A DNA stretch of 6,819 nucleotides from a bacterium BMS3Bbin02 (GTDB lineage Bacteria > Actinomycetota > Acidimicrobiia > Spongiisociales > UBA5794), in the NCBI GenBank assembly GCA_002898115.1, contig BDTL01000066.1, positions 1 through 6,819 of the forward strand. The letters run 5' to 3'. This document shows positions 1 through 5,381 of this stretch, in pieces. Numbering within the stretch: position 1 is the first letter of the stretch; every line of letters begins with the position of its first letter. Both the position numbers and the translations under genes were made by a program. The notes beneath the pieces were generated by a model. That model saw only the letters and a program-made list of their open reading frames with translations, was not told where the DNA came from and searched no databases.

Positions 1-28
1 GGGGTGCGAGGAGGGTAGGCGTGGTCGG

Positions 29-172
29 TTACGGAGCACTCGAACCGGGTGGGAAGGTGCCGGTTAGGTCGGTCTGGTCCGAGGCGCACGCGGCTGCCAG
101 AGGAGCCAGTATCGAGCCGGCGACAATCCATTGGGTGACTCGTAGCTGCAACCGTCGCGAGGTTGACCTCAT
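29..172 (-). CDS. possible very small lipoprotein, 47 aa
   Basis: Read from the ATG at 172 to the TAA at 29-31, the product looks like a lipoprotein precursor. It has an arginine-rich start (MRSTSRR), a hydrophobic stretch at about residues 12-28 (WIVAGSILAPLAAA) and a lipobox LAAAC with Cys at residue 29. Only 18 residues follow the Cys, ending in a Pro/Ser-rich tail. If real, it would be a lipid-anchored exported peptide of unknown role. Against it: I see neither a Shine-Dalgarno sequence nor a -10-like hexamer close to this ATG, no family is recognisable, and the opposite strand carries a competing ORF. The frame continues open upstream to a GTG at 304, but that longer form would put the signal peptide internally and makes little sense. 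It may be a decayed or frameshifted remnant of a longer lipoprotein gene. Confidence 0.33.
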   Translation of the reverse strand: MRSTSRRLQLRVTQWIVAGSILAPLAAACASDQTDLTGTFPPGSSAP

Positions 173-496
173 CGGCAGAGGTGGGGAGCGTCTCGTGCCC
201 GTGGCGGGAGCGCAATGCCGTTGGTGCGGGGTCGCCTTCGGGATATCCGGTGGGTTGCTGCCAGCCGTTTCTGATCGGTTCGGCTGTTCATCTCGTGTAT
301 CCACCTCCGCATGCCAGGTCTGATGCGAATACTACCGAAGTCGCTGTCTTGGAACCCGTGCGGTCTCTGCATCGACAGCTCGTTGCGGGTTTCTCGTTCA
401 CCGTCAAGCGGTCGTGGTGTATGGCGTACGTCTCGTTCGTGATCGGTGGTCTACCCGCATACGTCGGTGATGGCACCGGTAGTCGGGGTCTTGCGC
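173..496. other. stretch without a recognisable gene
   Basis: I find no convincing coding region, tRNA or mobile-element end here. ORFs on both strands are short, rich in Cys and Arg, overlap each other and lack family-like sequence. The right end must hold the promoter region of the propeller lipoprotein gene that starts at 510. A small inverted repeat, CGGTG-ATGG-CACCG, lies at 465-478 and covers the place where a -35 box would be expected. A TAGTAT hexamer on the minus strand at 329-334 could be a -10 for a leftward transcript, but there is no good -35 to go with it. Confidence 0.5.
465..478. repeat. short inverted repeat upstream of the lipoprotein gene
   Basis: Arms CGGTG (465-469) and CACCG (474-478) are separated by ATGG. 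It lies 18 bp upstream of the proposed -10 hexamer (497-502), over the expected -35 region, so it could be an operator or an activator site. The repeat is short enough to arise by chance in G+C-rich DNA. Confidence 0.25.
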
Positions 497-502
497 GATA
501 CT
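497..502 (+). promoter_or_regulatory. -10-like hexamer GATACT, probable leaderless promoter
   Basis: GATACT matches TATACT at five of six positions and ends 7 nt before the A of the ATG at 510. That spacing would start transcription at or beside the start codon. No Shine-Dalgarno-like purine run precedes the ATG, which fits a leaderless mRNA. I see no recognisable -35 box. Confidence 0.5.
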
Positions 503-509
503 TGTCGGT

Positions 510-1607
510 ATGCGGTTGTCACTGCTGATCCTGGCGCTATCTCTTGTGGTCGCGGCGTGTGCGCCGTCGGGAACCACAGGGACGACACGGTCAGTGCCGG
601 TTCAGCCGACGGGGGACGTGTCGTCGTCGCCATCAACCACGTCAACCCCCGAGAGCGGAGTTTCCACATCCACGACATCTTCGCCAACGAAGTCAACCCT
701 GTCACCGGAGGAGGCCGCCGAGGTGGTCAACTATGCGGTTGTGGCTGAGAAACAGGCTCGGCGTCTGGCTGTCATCGATCCACATGGCACGTGCTCCGGT
801 GATGGCGAGGTGTGTGAACTCGAGCCGGTTCGCACGATCGACCTCCCCGACCGTCCTCACAACATCACCAGTGTCGGCGCGATCGTCTTCGCCACGCACC
901 CGGATACGGGTTCGATGTCTCGTGTCGATGTTGTCACCGGAGAGGTACTGACAACTCGTGTCGGTATCGAGCCTCACGACGTGAAGTACGACCCGATATC
1001 GGGCGCGCTCATCGTTGCGGACGAAGAGGGCGGCGAGCTCCTGTGGCTTGATCGCGACACCATGGTGGTGACCAATGTCCTTGAGTTGCCTGCCAAGCCG
1101 CACGACCTTCTGGTCAGCAATGGTGTCCTTTGGGTCACGATGATCGCCAGCGGAGACCTCGTTCGCATAACCGGCGAAGTCGTCGAGTTCCTACCAACCG
1201 GAGGGCTCCCGCATGACCTCATTGTTGATACTGACGGGTTGGTATGGTTTTCAAACTGGGGTTCTGACCGGCTCAGCATCTTCGATCCGGTCGCCGGGAT
1301 CACCCCGGGTGCGCCCGCCGGCGTTGGCGAGCCGCAGCACTTCGCTGTCGCTCCCGACGGGGTGGTGTGGATTTCCGACATTGCGGGAGATGCCGTCGTT
1401 GGTTTCACCGCGGGGCAACCCACAACTGTTGCGGTGGGGGAGTCACCTCACCATGTCGCGTTCGCCGGTGACACCCTCGTAGTCGCGGTTAGCGGAACCG
1501 GCCAGGCGGTGTTCGTCGACGACGGAGTCGTCGTTGCCCGTGCGCAGCTAACGACTGGTCTTCACGGAGTAGCGATCGTCGAATTGCCGGCGCCGTTGGA
1601 TCCCTGA
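510..1607 (+). CDS. seven-bladed beta-propeller lipoprotein
   Basis: This 365-residue protein begins with a lipoprotein signal peptide: MRLS, a hydrophobic core, then VAAC with the lipidated Cys at residue 17. A Ser/Thr/Pro-rich tether follows (about 18-66). The rest is built from repeats of about 37-42 residues. Inner strands begin PHN (H117), PHD (H156, H198, H235), PQH (Q276-H277), PHH (H314) and LHG (H352), and several are followed by a hydrophobic strand and a VWFS/VWIS-type strand. The C-terminal strand LHGVAIVEL probably completes the first blade together with residues 74-115, giving seven blades closed by 'velcro'. This resembles the Vgb/NHL/YVTN-type propellers, which bind or act on ligands outside the membrane. 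C95 and C102 sit in one hairpin and could form a disulphide. Substrate and function are unknown. The ATG at 510 is chosen because it gives an intact signal peptide and a well-placed -10. The gene stands alone and converges on the kinase. Confidence 0.85.
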   Translation: MRLSLLILALSLVVAACAPSGTTGTTRSVPVQPTGDVSSSPSTTSTPESGVSTSTTSSPTKSTLSPEEAAEVVNYAVVAEKQARRLAVIDPHGTCSGDGEVCELEPVRTIDLPDRPHNITSVGAIVFATHPDTGSMSRVDVVTGEVLTTRVGIEPHDVKYDPISGALIVADEEGGELLWLDRDTMVVTNVLELPAKPHDLLVSNGVLWVTMIASGDLVRITGEVVEFLPTGGLPHDLIVDTDGLVWFSNWGSDRLSIFDPVAGITPGAPAGVGEPQHFAVAPDGVVWISDIAGDAVVGFTAGQPTTVAVGESPHHVAFAGDTLVVAVSGTGQAVFVDDGVVVARAQLTTGLHGVAIVELPAPLDP

Positions 1608-1621
1608 CCACACGTCGTGGT
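1607..1621. terminator. small hairpin between convergent genes, weak terminator candidate
   Basis: ACCAC (1607-1611) pairs with GTGGT (1617-1621) around a 5-nt loop and overlaps the last base of the lipoprotein stop codon. A second, longer-looped pairing, CGTGAT (1635-1640) with ATCACG (1661-1666), lies before the kinase stop. Neither is followed by a T-run, so classical Rho-independent termination is doubtful. The position between convergent stop codons is the main support. Confidence 0.25.
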
Positions 1622-1668
1622 TCGTCTCAGGCATCGTGATCCGACCGTTTCCTTGGCTACATCACGGG

Positions 1669-3495
1669 TCAGCGCACGGTGTGACGGACCGGTAGCGTTA
1701 CGATAAACGTCGCGCCGCCGCCGATCGTCGGCTCGTATCGGGCCCTGCCTCCGAGGGTCGCCGCCAGGCCGGCCACGATGGACAATCCAAGTCCGGTTCC
1801 TCCCCGTTGCCGGGTCTGCAGATCTTCCAGTTGTGTGAAGGGTTCGAACACCCTCTCGCGTCTATCGAAGGGCACCCCGGGTCCGTGGTCGATGACGAAA
1901 ATGTGAACTTCATCGTCGCCTCGCGTCGTGCGTATCTCGATACTCGATCCCTCCGCATATCGAACGGCGTTGGACACGAGATTCGTGACTATGCGAGCCA
2001 GGTGGTCAGGATCGGTCTGGATGATCGGTACGTCAGGTTCTGTCGTGATTGTGACGGTTGTGGCGTCGCTCACTGCCACCAGTGACACAGTGTTGTGCAG
2101 GAAAGCAGTGATTTCAACAGCGGTCGGTCGGACCGGAAGCGCCCGGTTGTCGAGTCGGGATACGACAAGTAAGTCCTCAATCAGGGTCCGGAGTCGGTGT
2201 GCCTGGCGCTCAGCCGTCGCGACCAGTTCCTGTGCATTCGGATTGGGTGGGAGCAGTTCTGGCCGTTGCAGGGTGGCGAGAGAGCCAATGATCGACGTCA
2301 ATGGTGTGCGAAGTTCATGGCTCACGACGGACACAAAATCCGTCTTCATAGTGGCGATCTCTTCGAGCCGGTCGCTTTGCTGCAGTGCCTCTTCATACCG
2401 CGCGATCTGACGGACCACCAGAGCTGTCGGTCCCGCCAGTGCTGTCAGCCGAGTCGTGTCTTGGGTTGTAAACGCTCCGGTTGTCTTATCGCCGATTACG
2501 AGAACACCAATTGTATGTTGTTCGATATCGAGTGGGACCATCGCGACTTGATGAACGCCGAGAGCGTTGAGCAGGGGGTCGGTTGGCTCTCGTTTGTCGA
2601 CGAAATTGTCGACGTACGGTTCGCCGCTGATGAACACTCGTTGACCGTGCCCGGATTCGGACAGGCTGAACGCCATGGCCTGCGTCTTCTCGGAACGACC
2701 ATGGACCCAGACACGTCGGATGAGGTTGAGTCGTTCGTCGTCACCTGACCACAGAAGCACCCCACCGACCGTTGCGCCGATGGCCTCGGCGACGCGTCCG
2801 ACGAGGCGCGGCAATACCTCGTGAAGGCTGCCACCGGACCCAATCATTCTGGAGATCTCGTAGATCGAAGCAACATCGTCCTCGCGGTCCTGCAACCCGA
2901 CGATGCGTTGGTCGATGCGCAACATCTCTTCCTCCGCAATGAGCAGGAGTTTTTCGACACCGACGCGAACTCCAATGACGGCCATGATGACCAGTGCGAA
3001 GACTGCGACCCGCATTGCAAGGCCGATCGCGTCAACCGGCGGGAATGGGGTTTCGGGGAGCACATATCCGGCGATCGCCAGACCTCCGACGATGGCTACA
3101 AATCTTGGTTCTGCGAGCAACGCGGCGGAGGTGACGACGGGGATGAGGTAGGCGCCGAAACGTAGACCGGGGTCAGCAAGGTCCGGGATGCCGGTGAGAA
3201 CCCCAAGTACGGCGAACGCCCACACCAGCCCGACCACCTTGGCCTGGCCGTACGCCCGCCAGGCATCCCAGCGAAACAATGTCGCCGCCGCAACCGCAAT
3301 GACGGCGGCAATGACCGCACCACGCGACGCGGCGAGTTCGTTGGTATCGCGGAGAACCTGGATGTAACGGGCAACGACGAGCCAGCTTCCAACGAGCGCG
3401 ATACGTCGTGCCCCGCGCTGATAGTGGCCCAACGCGCCGGCGATGTGATCGGTCGCGATCAAGCGTTCCTGTGTCGTTCCGGTAATGTTCTTCAT
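1669..3495 (-). CDS. membrane sensor histidine kinase (6 TM, GAF, HisKA, HATPase)
   Basis: This 608-residue protein is a two-component sensor kinase that should autophosphorylate a histidine and pass the phosphate to a response regulator. Six hydrophobic segments lie at about residues 31-49, 58-74, 86-103, 113-128, 132-147 and 157-180. A charged signalling helix (about 181-210) and a GAF domain (about 215-365) follow. The catalytic core is complete: H-box VSHELRTPLT with phospho-acceptor H393, N-box NLVSNAVRYA (N505, N509), G1 DHGPGVP (D536), F-box FEPF (550-553) and G2 GTGLGLSI (566-573). The short loops between membrane segments suggest sensing within the membrane or, through GAF, in the cytoplasm. 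No response regulator lies in the window, so the kinase is an orphan as far as can be seen. The ATG at 3493-3495 abuts the ddl ATG and has no clear Shine-Dalgarno; a TTG at codon 12 is the nearest alternative. The signal it senses cannot be told from sequence. Confidence 0.93.
   Translation of the reverse strand: MKNITGTTQERLIATDHIAGALGHYQRGARRIALVGSWLVVARYIQVLRDTNELAASRGAVIAAVIAVAAATLFRWDAWRAYGQAKVVGLVWAFAVLGVLTGIPDLADPGLRFGAYLIPVVTSAALLAEPRFVAIVGGLAIAGYVLPETPFPPVDAIGLAMRVAVFALVIMAVIGVRVGVEKLLLIAEEEMLRIDQRIVGLQDREDDVASIYEISRMIGSGGSLHEVLPRLVGRVAEAIGATVGGVLLWSGDDERLNLIRRVWVHGRSEKTQAMAFSLSESGHGQRVFISGEPYVDNFVDKREPTDPLLNALGVHQVAMVPLDIEQHTIGVLVIGDKTTGAFTTQDTTRLTALAGPTALVVRQIARYEEALQQSDRLEEIATMKTDFVSVVSHELRTPLTSIIGSLATLQRPELLPPNPNAQELVATAERQAHRLRTLIEDLLVVSRLDNRALPVRPTAVEITAFLHNTVSLVAVSDATTVTITTEPDVPIIQTDPDHLARIVTNLVSNAVRYAEGSSIEIRTTRGDDEVHIFVIDHGPGVPFDRRERVFEPFTQLEDLQTRQRGGTGLGLSIVAGLAATLGGRARYEPTIGGGATFIVTLPVRHTVR
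3483..3488 (+). promoter_or_regulatory. -10-like hexamer TAATGT before ddl
   Basis: TAATGT fits the TAnnnT pattern and ends 7 nt before the ddl ATG at 3496, the same spacing as in front of the lipoprotein gene. The hexamer lies inside the first codons of the divergent kinase gene. No Shine-Dalgarno precedes ddl, so a leaderless transcript is likely. The -35 region is unremarkable. Confidence 0.45.
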
Positions 3496-4521
3496 ATGGC
3501 TCGTGTATTAGTTCTTTTCGGCGGCACCTCAGAGGAACATGAGGTCTCCTGTGTCTCCGCCGTTGCTGTTGTCGACGCGCTCCAGGCGTCCGGGCACCGC
3601 ACAATCGGTCTCGGTATTGCTAGGTCCGGTGAGTGGTTCATTGCAGACGTGGACCGTCGGCCCTTCCGGGCGGAGGGGCGTCGCGCCGAGTTGACCATTC
3701 CGAGTGGGACGCTCAGGGCGGGCGAGGACGTTGTAGCGTTCGATGTCGTCTTTCCGGTTCTCCATGGACCATTCGGCGAAGACGGAACCATCCAGGGCAT
3801 GCTTGAGGTGGCTGGCATTCCCTATGTCGGACCGGGTGTGAAAGCGTCCGCTGTAGCGATGGACAAAGACATGACAAAGAGGCTCGCTTCGCACGCCGGT
3901 ATCGCTGTAGCCGAGAGCGTCACCGTGGCGATTGAGGAGTTCGCTGCCGACCTATACGGCGTTGTCGAAAAGGTAGTTGCGGTTACCGGGTATCCAGCTT
4001 TCGTGAAGCCCGTGGAACTCGGTTCATCGGTCGGCATCACCAAGGCCACTGATCGGCAATCCCTCGTGCAGGGTCTCAAGACCGCGTTCTCACATTGTGA
4101 TCGAGTGATCGTTGAAGAGTTCATTCGTGGACGAGAGATTGAGGTAGCTGTCACCGACGGGCCGATCGCGTCCGTGCCCGGCGAAGTGGTACTCGAAGCG
4201 GACTGGTACTCGTACGACGCAAAATACAAGGATGACACGAGCCAGTTCATCACCCCGGCGGCTTTGTCCGGACTCCAAACGAGCGAGGTGCAAAGTCTTG
4301 CGGAACGCATGTTTGAGGTGTTGGGATGTCGTGGTCTGGCGAGGGTCGACTTCTTCCTCGAAGAAAGCGGCCGCGGTTTCATTCTCAACGAAGTGAATAC
4401 AATGCCCGGATGCACCCCGATCTCGGGATTCCCGATGATGGTTGAGGCCTCGGCAATGTCGTTCGCCCGGGTGTGCTCGGACCTGGTAGACCGCACCGTG
4501 CGCGACAGTCAGACGTCCTGA
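3496..4521 (+). CDS. ddl: D-alanine--D-alanine ligase
   Basis: This cytoplasmic ATP-grasp enzyme joins two D-alanines to make the dipeptide that MurF adds to the peptidoglycan precursor. At 341 residues it has normal family length. Visible motifs: GGTSEEHEVS (9-18, substrate-binding E14), HGPFGEDG (90-97), KPVELGSSVG (171-180, including S177), AKYKDD with Y244 in the omega loop, the metal ligand region LARVDFF (D285), and LNEVNTMPG (297-305; E299 and N301 bind Mg). By comparison with E. coli DdlB, E14, S177 and Y244 correspond to its Glu-Ser-Tyr triad. The Tyr, rather than the Phe of D-Ala-D-Lac ligases, predicts D-Ala-D-Ala as the product. The frame is open back to 3424, but MARVLVLFGG is the typical family N-terminus, so 3496 is the start. 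The gene diverges from the kinase with no gap and converges on the RAM gene. Confidence 0.97.
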   Translation: MARVLVLFGGTSEEHEVSCVSAVAVVDALQASGHRTIGLGIARSGEWFIADVDRRPFRAEGRRAELTIPSGTLRAGEDVVAFDVVFPVLHGPFGEDGTIQGMLEVAGIPYVGPGVKASAVAMDKDMTKRLASHAGIAVAESVTVAIEEFAADLYGVVEKVVAVTGYPAFVKPVELGSSVGITKATDRQSLVQGLKTAFSHCDRVIVEEFIRGREIEVAVTDGPIASVPGEVVLEADWYSYDAKYKDDTSQFITPAALSGLQTSEVQSLAERMFEVLGCRGLARVDFFLEESGRGFILNEVNTMPGCTPISGFPMMVEASAMSFARVCSDLVDRTVRDSQTS

Positions 4522-4581
4522 AGACGACTGCGCCTGTGGTACCCACGGCGTCGGTTGTGGGCGATGTCGTTGTAGGACGTC
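4512..4581. repeat. inverted repeat spanning both convergent stop codons
   Basis: GACGTCCT (4512-4519) is perfectly inverted as AGGACGTC (4574-4581). Just inside, ACGAC (4524-4528) pairs with GTCGT (4566-4570). The arms run into the end of ddl and the end of the RAM gene, touching both stop codons, and enclose a strong central hairpin. The structure is nearly symmetric, so it would form in transcripts from either side. Confidence 0.55.
4531..4550. terminator. G+C-rich hairpin, candidate bidirectional terminator
   Basis: CGCC (4531-4534) pairs with GGCG (4547-4550), and GTGG (4536-4539) with CCAC (4543-4546), around a TAC loop. The only flaw is a single bulged T at 4535. It lies in the 58-bp gap between the convergent ddl and RAM-domain genes. 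Neither strand has a T-run after the stem, so it would be a U-tract-less terminator or mRNA 3'-end stabiliser. Confidence 0.45.
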
Positions 4582-4813
4582 AGAACGTAATGACGGGACA
4601 GGTCAGCGTACGGGTGATTCCCGGCACAGCCTGAACCTTTGCAACAACCATTTTGCCGAGCGAGTCGACATCGATTGCCTGGGTTTGGACGATAATGTCG
4701 TAGGGGCCGGTTACCGCCTGGGCGCTGATGACGCCATCGATGCTTCCGATGGCGTCAACGACCGTCGAGGCTTTGCCGACGTCTGTTTGGATGAGCACGT
4801 ACGCAGCTACCAT
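4580..4813 (-). CDS. stand-alone RAM (Lrp/AsnC effector-binding) domain protein
   Basis: This 77-residue protein consists only of the C-terminal domain of Lrp/AsnC-type regulators (AsnC_trans_reg/RAM): a beta-alpha-beta-beta-alpha-beta pattern starting AAYVLIQT, the characteristic TGPYDIIV at 35-42, and a final strand ending CPVITF. There is no helix-turn-helix, so it should not bind DNA alone. Such stand-alone domains form ring oligomers and are thought to bind amino acids or modulate full Lrp-type regulators. The ATG at 4813 is preferred over the upstream ATG at 4846 because AAGGAAAGG (4822-4830) lies 8 nt before it and the protein then begins exactly at the domain. A close relative sits near ddl in other actinomycetes as far as I recall, so it may sense an amino acid linked to wall precursor supply; that link is inference. 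Confidence 0.88.
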   Translation of the reverse strand: MVAAYVLIQTDVGKASTVVDAIGSIDGVISAQAVTGPYDIIVQTQAIDVDSLGKMVVAKVQAVPGITRTLTCPVITF

Positions 4814-4821
4814 GTGGGCCG

Positions 4822-4830
4822 CCTTTCCTT
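4822..4830 (-). promoter_or_regulatory. ribosome binding site of the RAM-domain gene
   Basis: On the minus strand this reads AAGGAAAGG, ending 8 nt before the ATG at 4813. It decides the start in favour of 4813 over the ATG at 4846. Confidence 0.6.
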
Positions 4831-4844
4831 GCGTCTTGCAGATC

Positions 4845-4850
4845 ATCCTA
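4845..4850 (-). promoter_or_regulatory. -10-like hexamer TAGGAT before the RAM-domain gene
   Basis: On the minus strand TAGGAT (TAnnnT) would place the transcript start near 4838, giving a leader of about 25 nt that contains the Shine-Dalgarno. It also lies over the alternative ATG at 4846, which would make that start unusable. No clear -35 is visible. Confidence 0.35.
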
Positions 4851-4884
4851 CCCCAGAGCTTGGCTGTGGTGATGGGCGCCGTTC

Positions 4885-5097
4885 TTAGCTACCGTCGGAT
4901 CCGAAGCGTAGGTTCACAGCGTAGGTATCCTCGCCGCGTATTTCCGTCGAGAAGTTGACGCGTTGTCCCTGTCGGAGGAGGCGGAACGCTGATCCCGCAA
5001 GGGCCCCGGGACCCAGCACATATTCGGTTCGGTCAGCGTCGGATACGACCAGACCGAAACCCGTGGCGGGATCGTAGACCTTGACGACACCTTGCAC
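4885..5097 (-). CDS. degenerate cold-shock-domain protein
   Basis: The 70-residue product aligns along its length with CspA-type proteins. QGVVKVYDPATGFGLV matches the strand 1-2 region with the RNP-1-like GFG, and GQRVNFS (44-50) matches the GQKVSF-type strand 4. Yet most residues that stack on single-stranded nucleic acid in CspA are gone: Trp11 is V7, Phe20 is L16, and the VFVHF motif is replaced by YVLGP (26-30). Y8 and F14 remain. The OB fold is probably kept, while ordinary RNA binding is doubtful. The GTG at 5097 is chosen because it starts exactly at the domain, with GAGAAGG (5105-5111) 7 nt before it. It begins 2 nt after the rpmB stop, so it is very likely co-transcribed and translationally coupled with rpmB. 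Its role is unknown; a ribosome-related function is a guess from position. Confidence 0.78.
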   Translation of the reverse strand: MQGVVKVYDPATGFGLVVSDADRTEYVLGPGALAGSAFRLLRQGQRVNFSTEIRGEDTYAVNLRFGSDGS

Positions 5098-5099
5098 CG

Positions 5100-5288
5100 T
5101 CAGACCTTCTCGACCTTGCCGGACTTCAGGCACGATGTGCAGACACGCAGCCGCTTGGAGTTCGACCCGTCCTTGACGCGGACACGTTGGATGTTCGGGA
5201 GCCACCGACGGCTCGACCGCTTATGAGAAAAACTAACCTGTTTGCCGAACCACGGCTCTTTGCCGCAGACGTCACAACGATACGCCAT
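5100..5288 (-). CDS. rpmB: 50S ribosomal protein L28
   Basis: This 62-residue protein of the large ribosomal subunit begins MAYRCDVCGK and carries the family's core (SHKRSSRRWLPNIQRVRV, then RLRVCTSCLKSGKV). Cysteines C5, C8, C50 and C53 form two CxxC pairs, so it is the zinc-binding (C+) form rather than the cysteine-free paralogue that some actinomycetes induce under zinc starvation. The ATG at 5288 is fixed by GAGGAGG at 5299-5305; the longer open frame reaching back to 5507 has no support and overlaps recG. It is the first gene of a unit with the cold-shock-like gene and diverges from recG across 93 bp. Confidence 0.97.
   Translation of the reverse strand: MAYRCDVCGKEPWFGKQVSFSHKRSSRRWLPNIQRVRVKDGSNSKRLRVCTSCLKSGKVEKV
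5105..5111 (-). promoter_or_regulatory. ribosome binding site inside the end of rpmB for the cold-shock-like gene
   Basis: GAGAAGG on the minus strand lies within the last codons of rpmB, 7 nt before the GTG at 5097. It supports that start and suggests coupled translation of the two genes. Confidence 0.55.
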
Positions 5289-5298
5289 GGTGGGGGAA

Positions 5299-5305
5299 CC
5301 TCCTC
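5299..5305 (-). promoter_or_regulatory. strong ribosome binding site of rpmB
   Basis: GAGGAGG on the minus strand lies 10 nt before the ATG at 5288. It fixes the rpmB start. Confidence 0.75.
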
Positions 5306-5316
5306 GGGCGGCCGGA

Positions 5317-5322
5317 ATTGTA
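5317..5322 (-). promoter_or_regulatory. -10 hexamer TACAAT of rpmB
   Basis: TACAAT on the minus strand is five of six to the TATAAT consensus and would start transcription near 5310, leaving a leader of about 22 nt with the ribosome binding site. TTGACC lies upstream at 5337-5342, but the 14-bp spacer is shorter than usual, so the -35 assignment is uncertain. Confidence 0.5.
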
Positions 5323-5369
5323 ACACGTTGTTGGTTGGTCAAGTCCTCCGCGGTGTCTCGAAGGGATCC

Positions 5370-5375
5370 TACAAT
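5370..5375 (+). promoter_or_regulatory. -10 hexamer TACAAT of recG, probable leaderless promoter
   Basis: TACAAT ends 6 nt before the A of the recG ATG at 5382, so transcription should begin at or next to the start codon. The nearest purine run (AAGGGA, 5361-5366) is too far upstream to act as a Shine-Dalgarno. The same hexamer serves rpmB on the other strand about 50 bp away. Confidence 0.5.
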
Positions 5376-5381
5376 CTTCTC

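Noticed and set aside
21..323. Plus-strand 100-residue ORF with a good GAGGAGG ribosome binding site
   Set aside because: The composition is unlike a typical protein (six Cys, many Arg, no secondary-structure pattern), no family is recognisable, and it overlaps the lipobox-bearing ORF on the other strand. Kept only as an open question in the findings.
974..1423. 149-residue minus-strand ORF opposite the propeller gene
   Set aside because: It mirrors the repeat codons of the propeller gene, is rich in Ser/Thr/Pro and has no motif. It is a shadow of the real reading frame.
3424..3495. N-terminal extension of ddl by 24 codons
   Set aside because: The added residues do not match the Ddl family, which begins just before the VLFGG strand, and they would overlap the kinase start. 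The ATG at 3496 gives the normal length.
3822..4496. 224-residue minus-strand ORF opposite ddl
   Set aside because: The ddl frame has every catalytic motif. The opposite frame has low complexity and no family-like sequence.
3496..4521. Van-type D-Ala-D-Lac ligase with a VanS-like kinase (glycopeptide resistance)
   Set aside because: The omega-loop residue is Tyr (Y244), as in D-Ala-D-Ala ligases. There is no VanH, VanX or response regulator nearby, and the kinase has a GAF domain and six membrane segments, unlike VanS.
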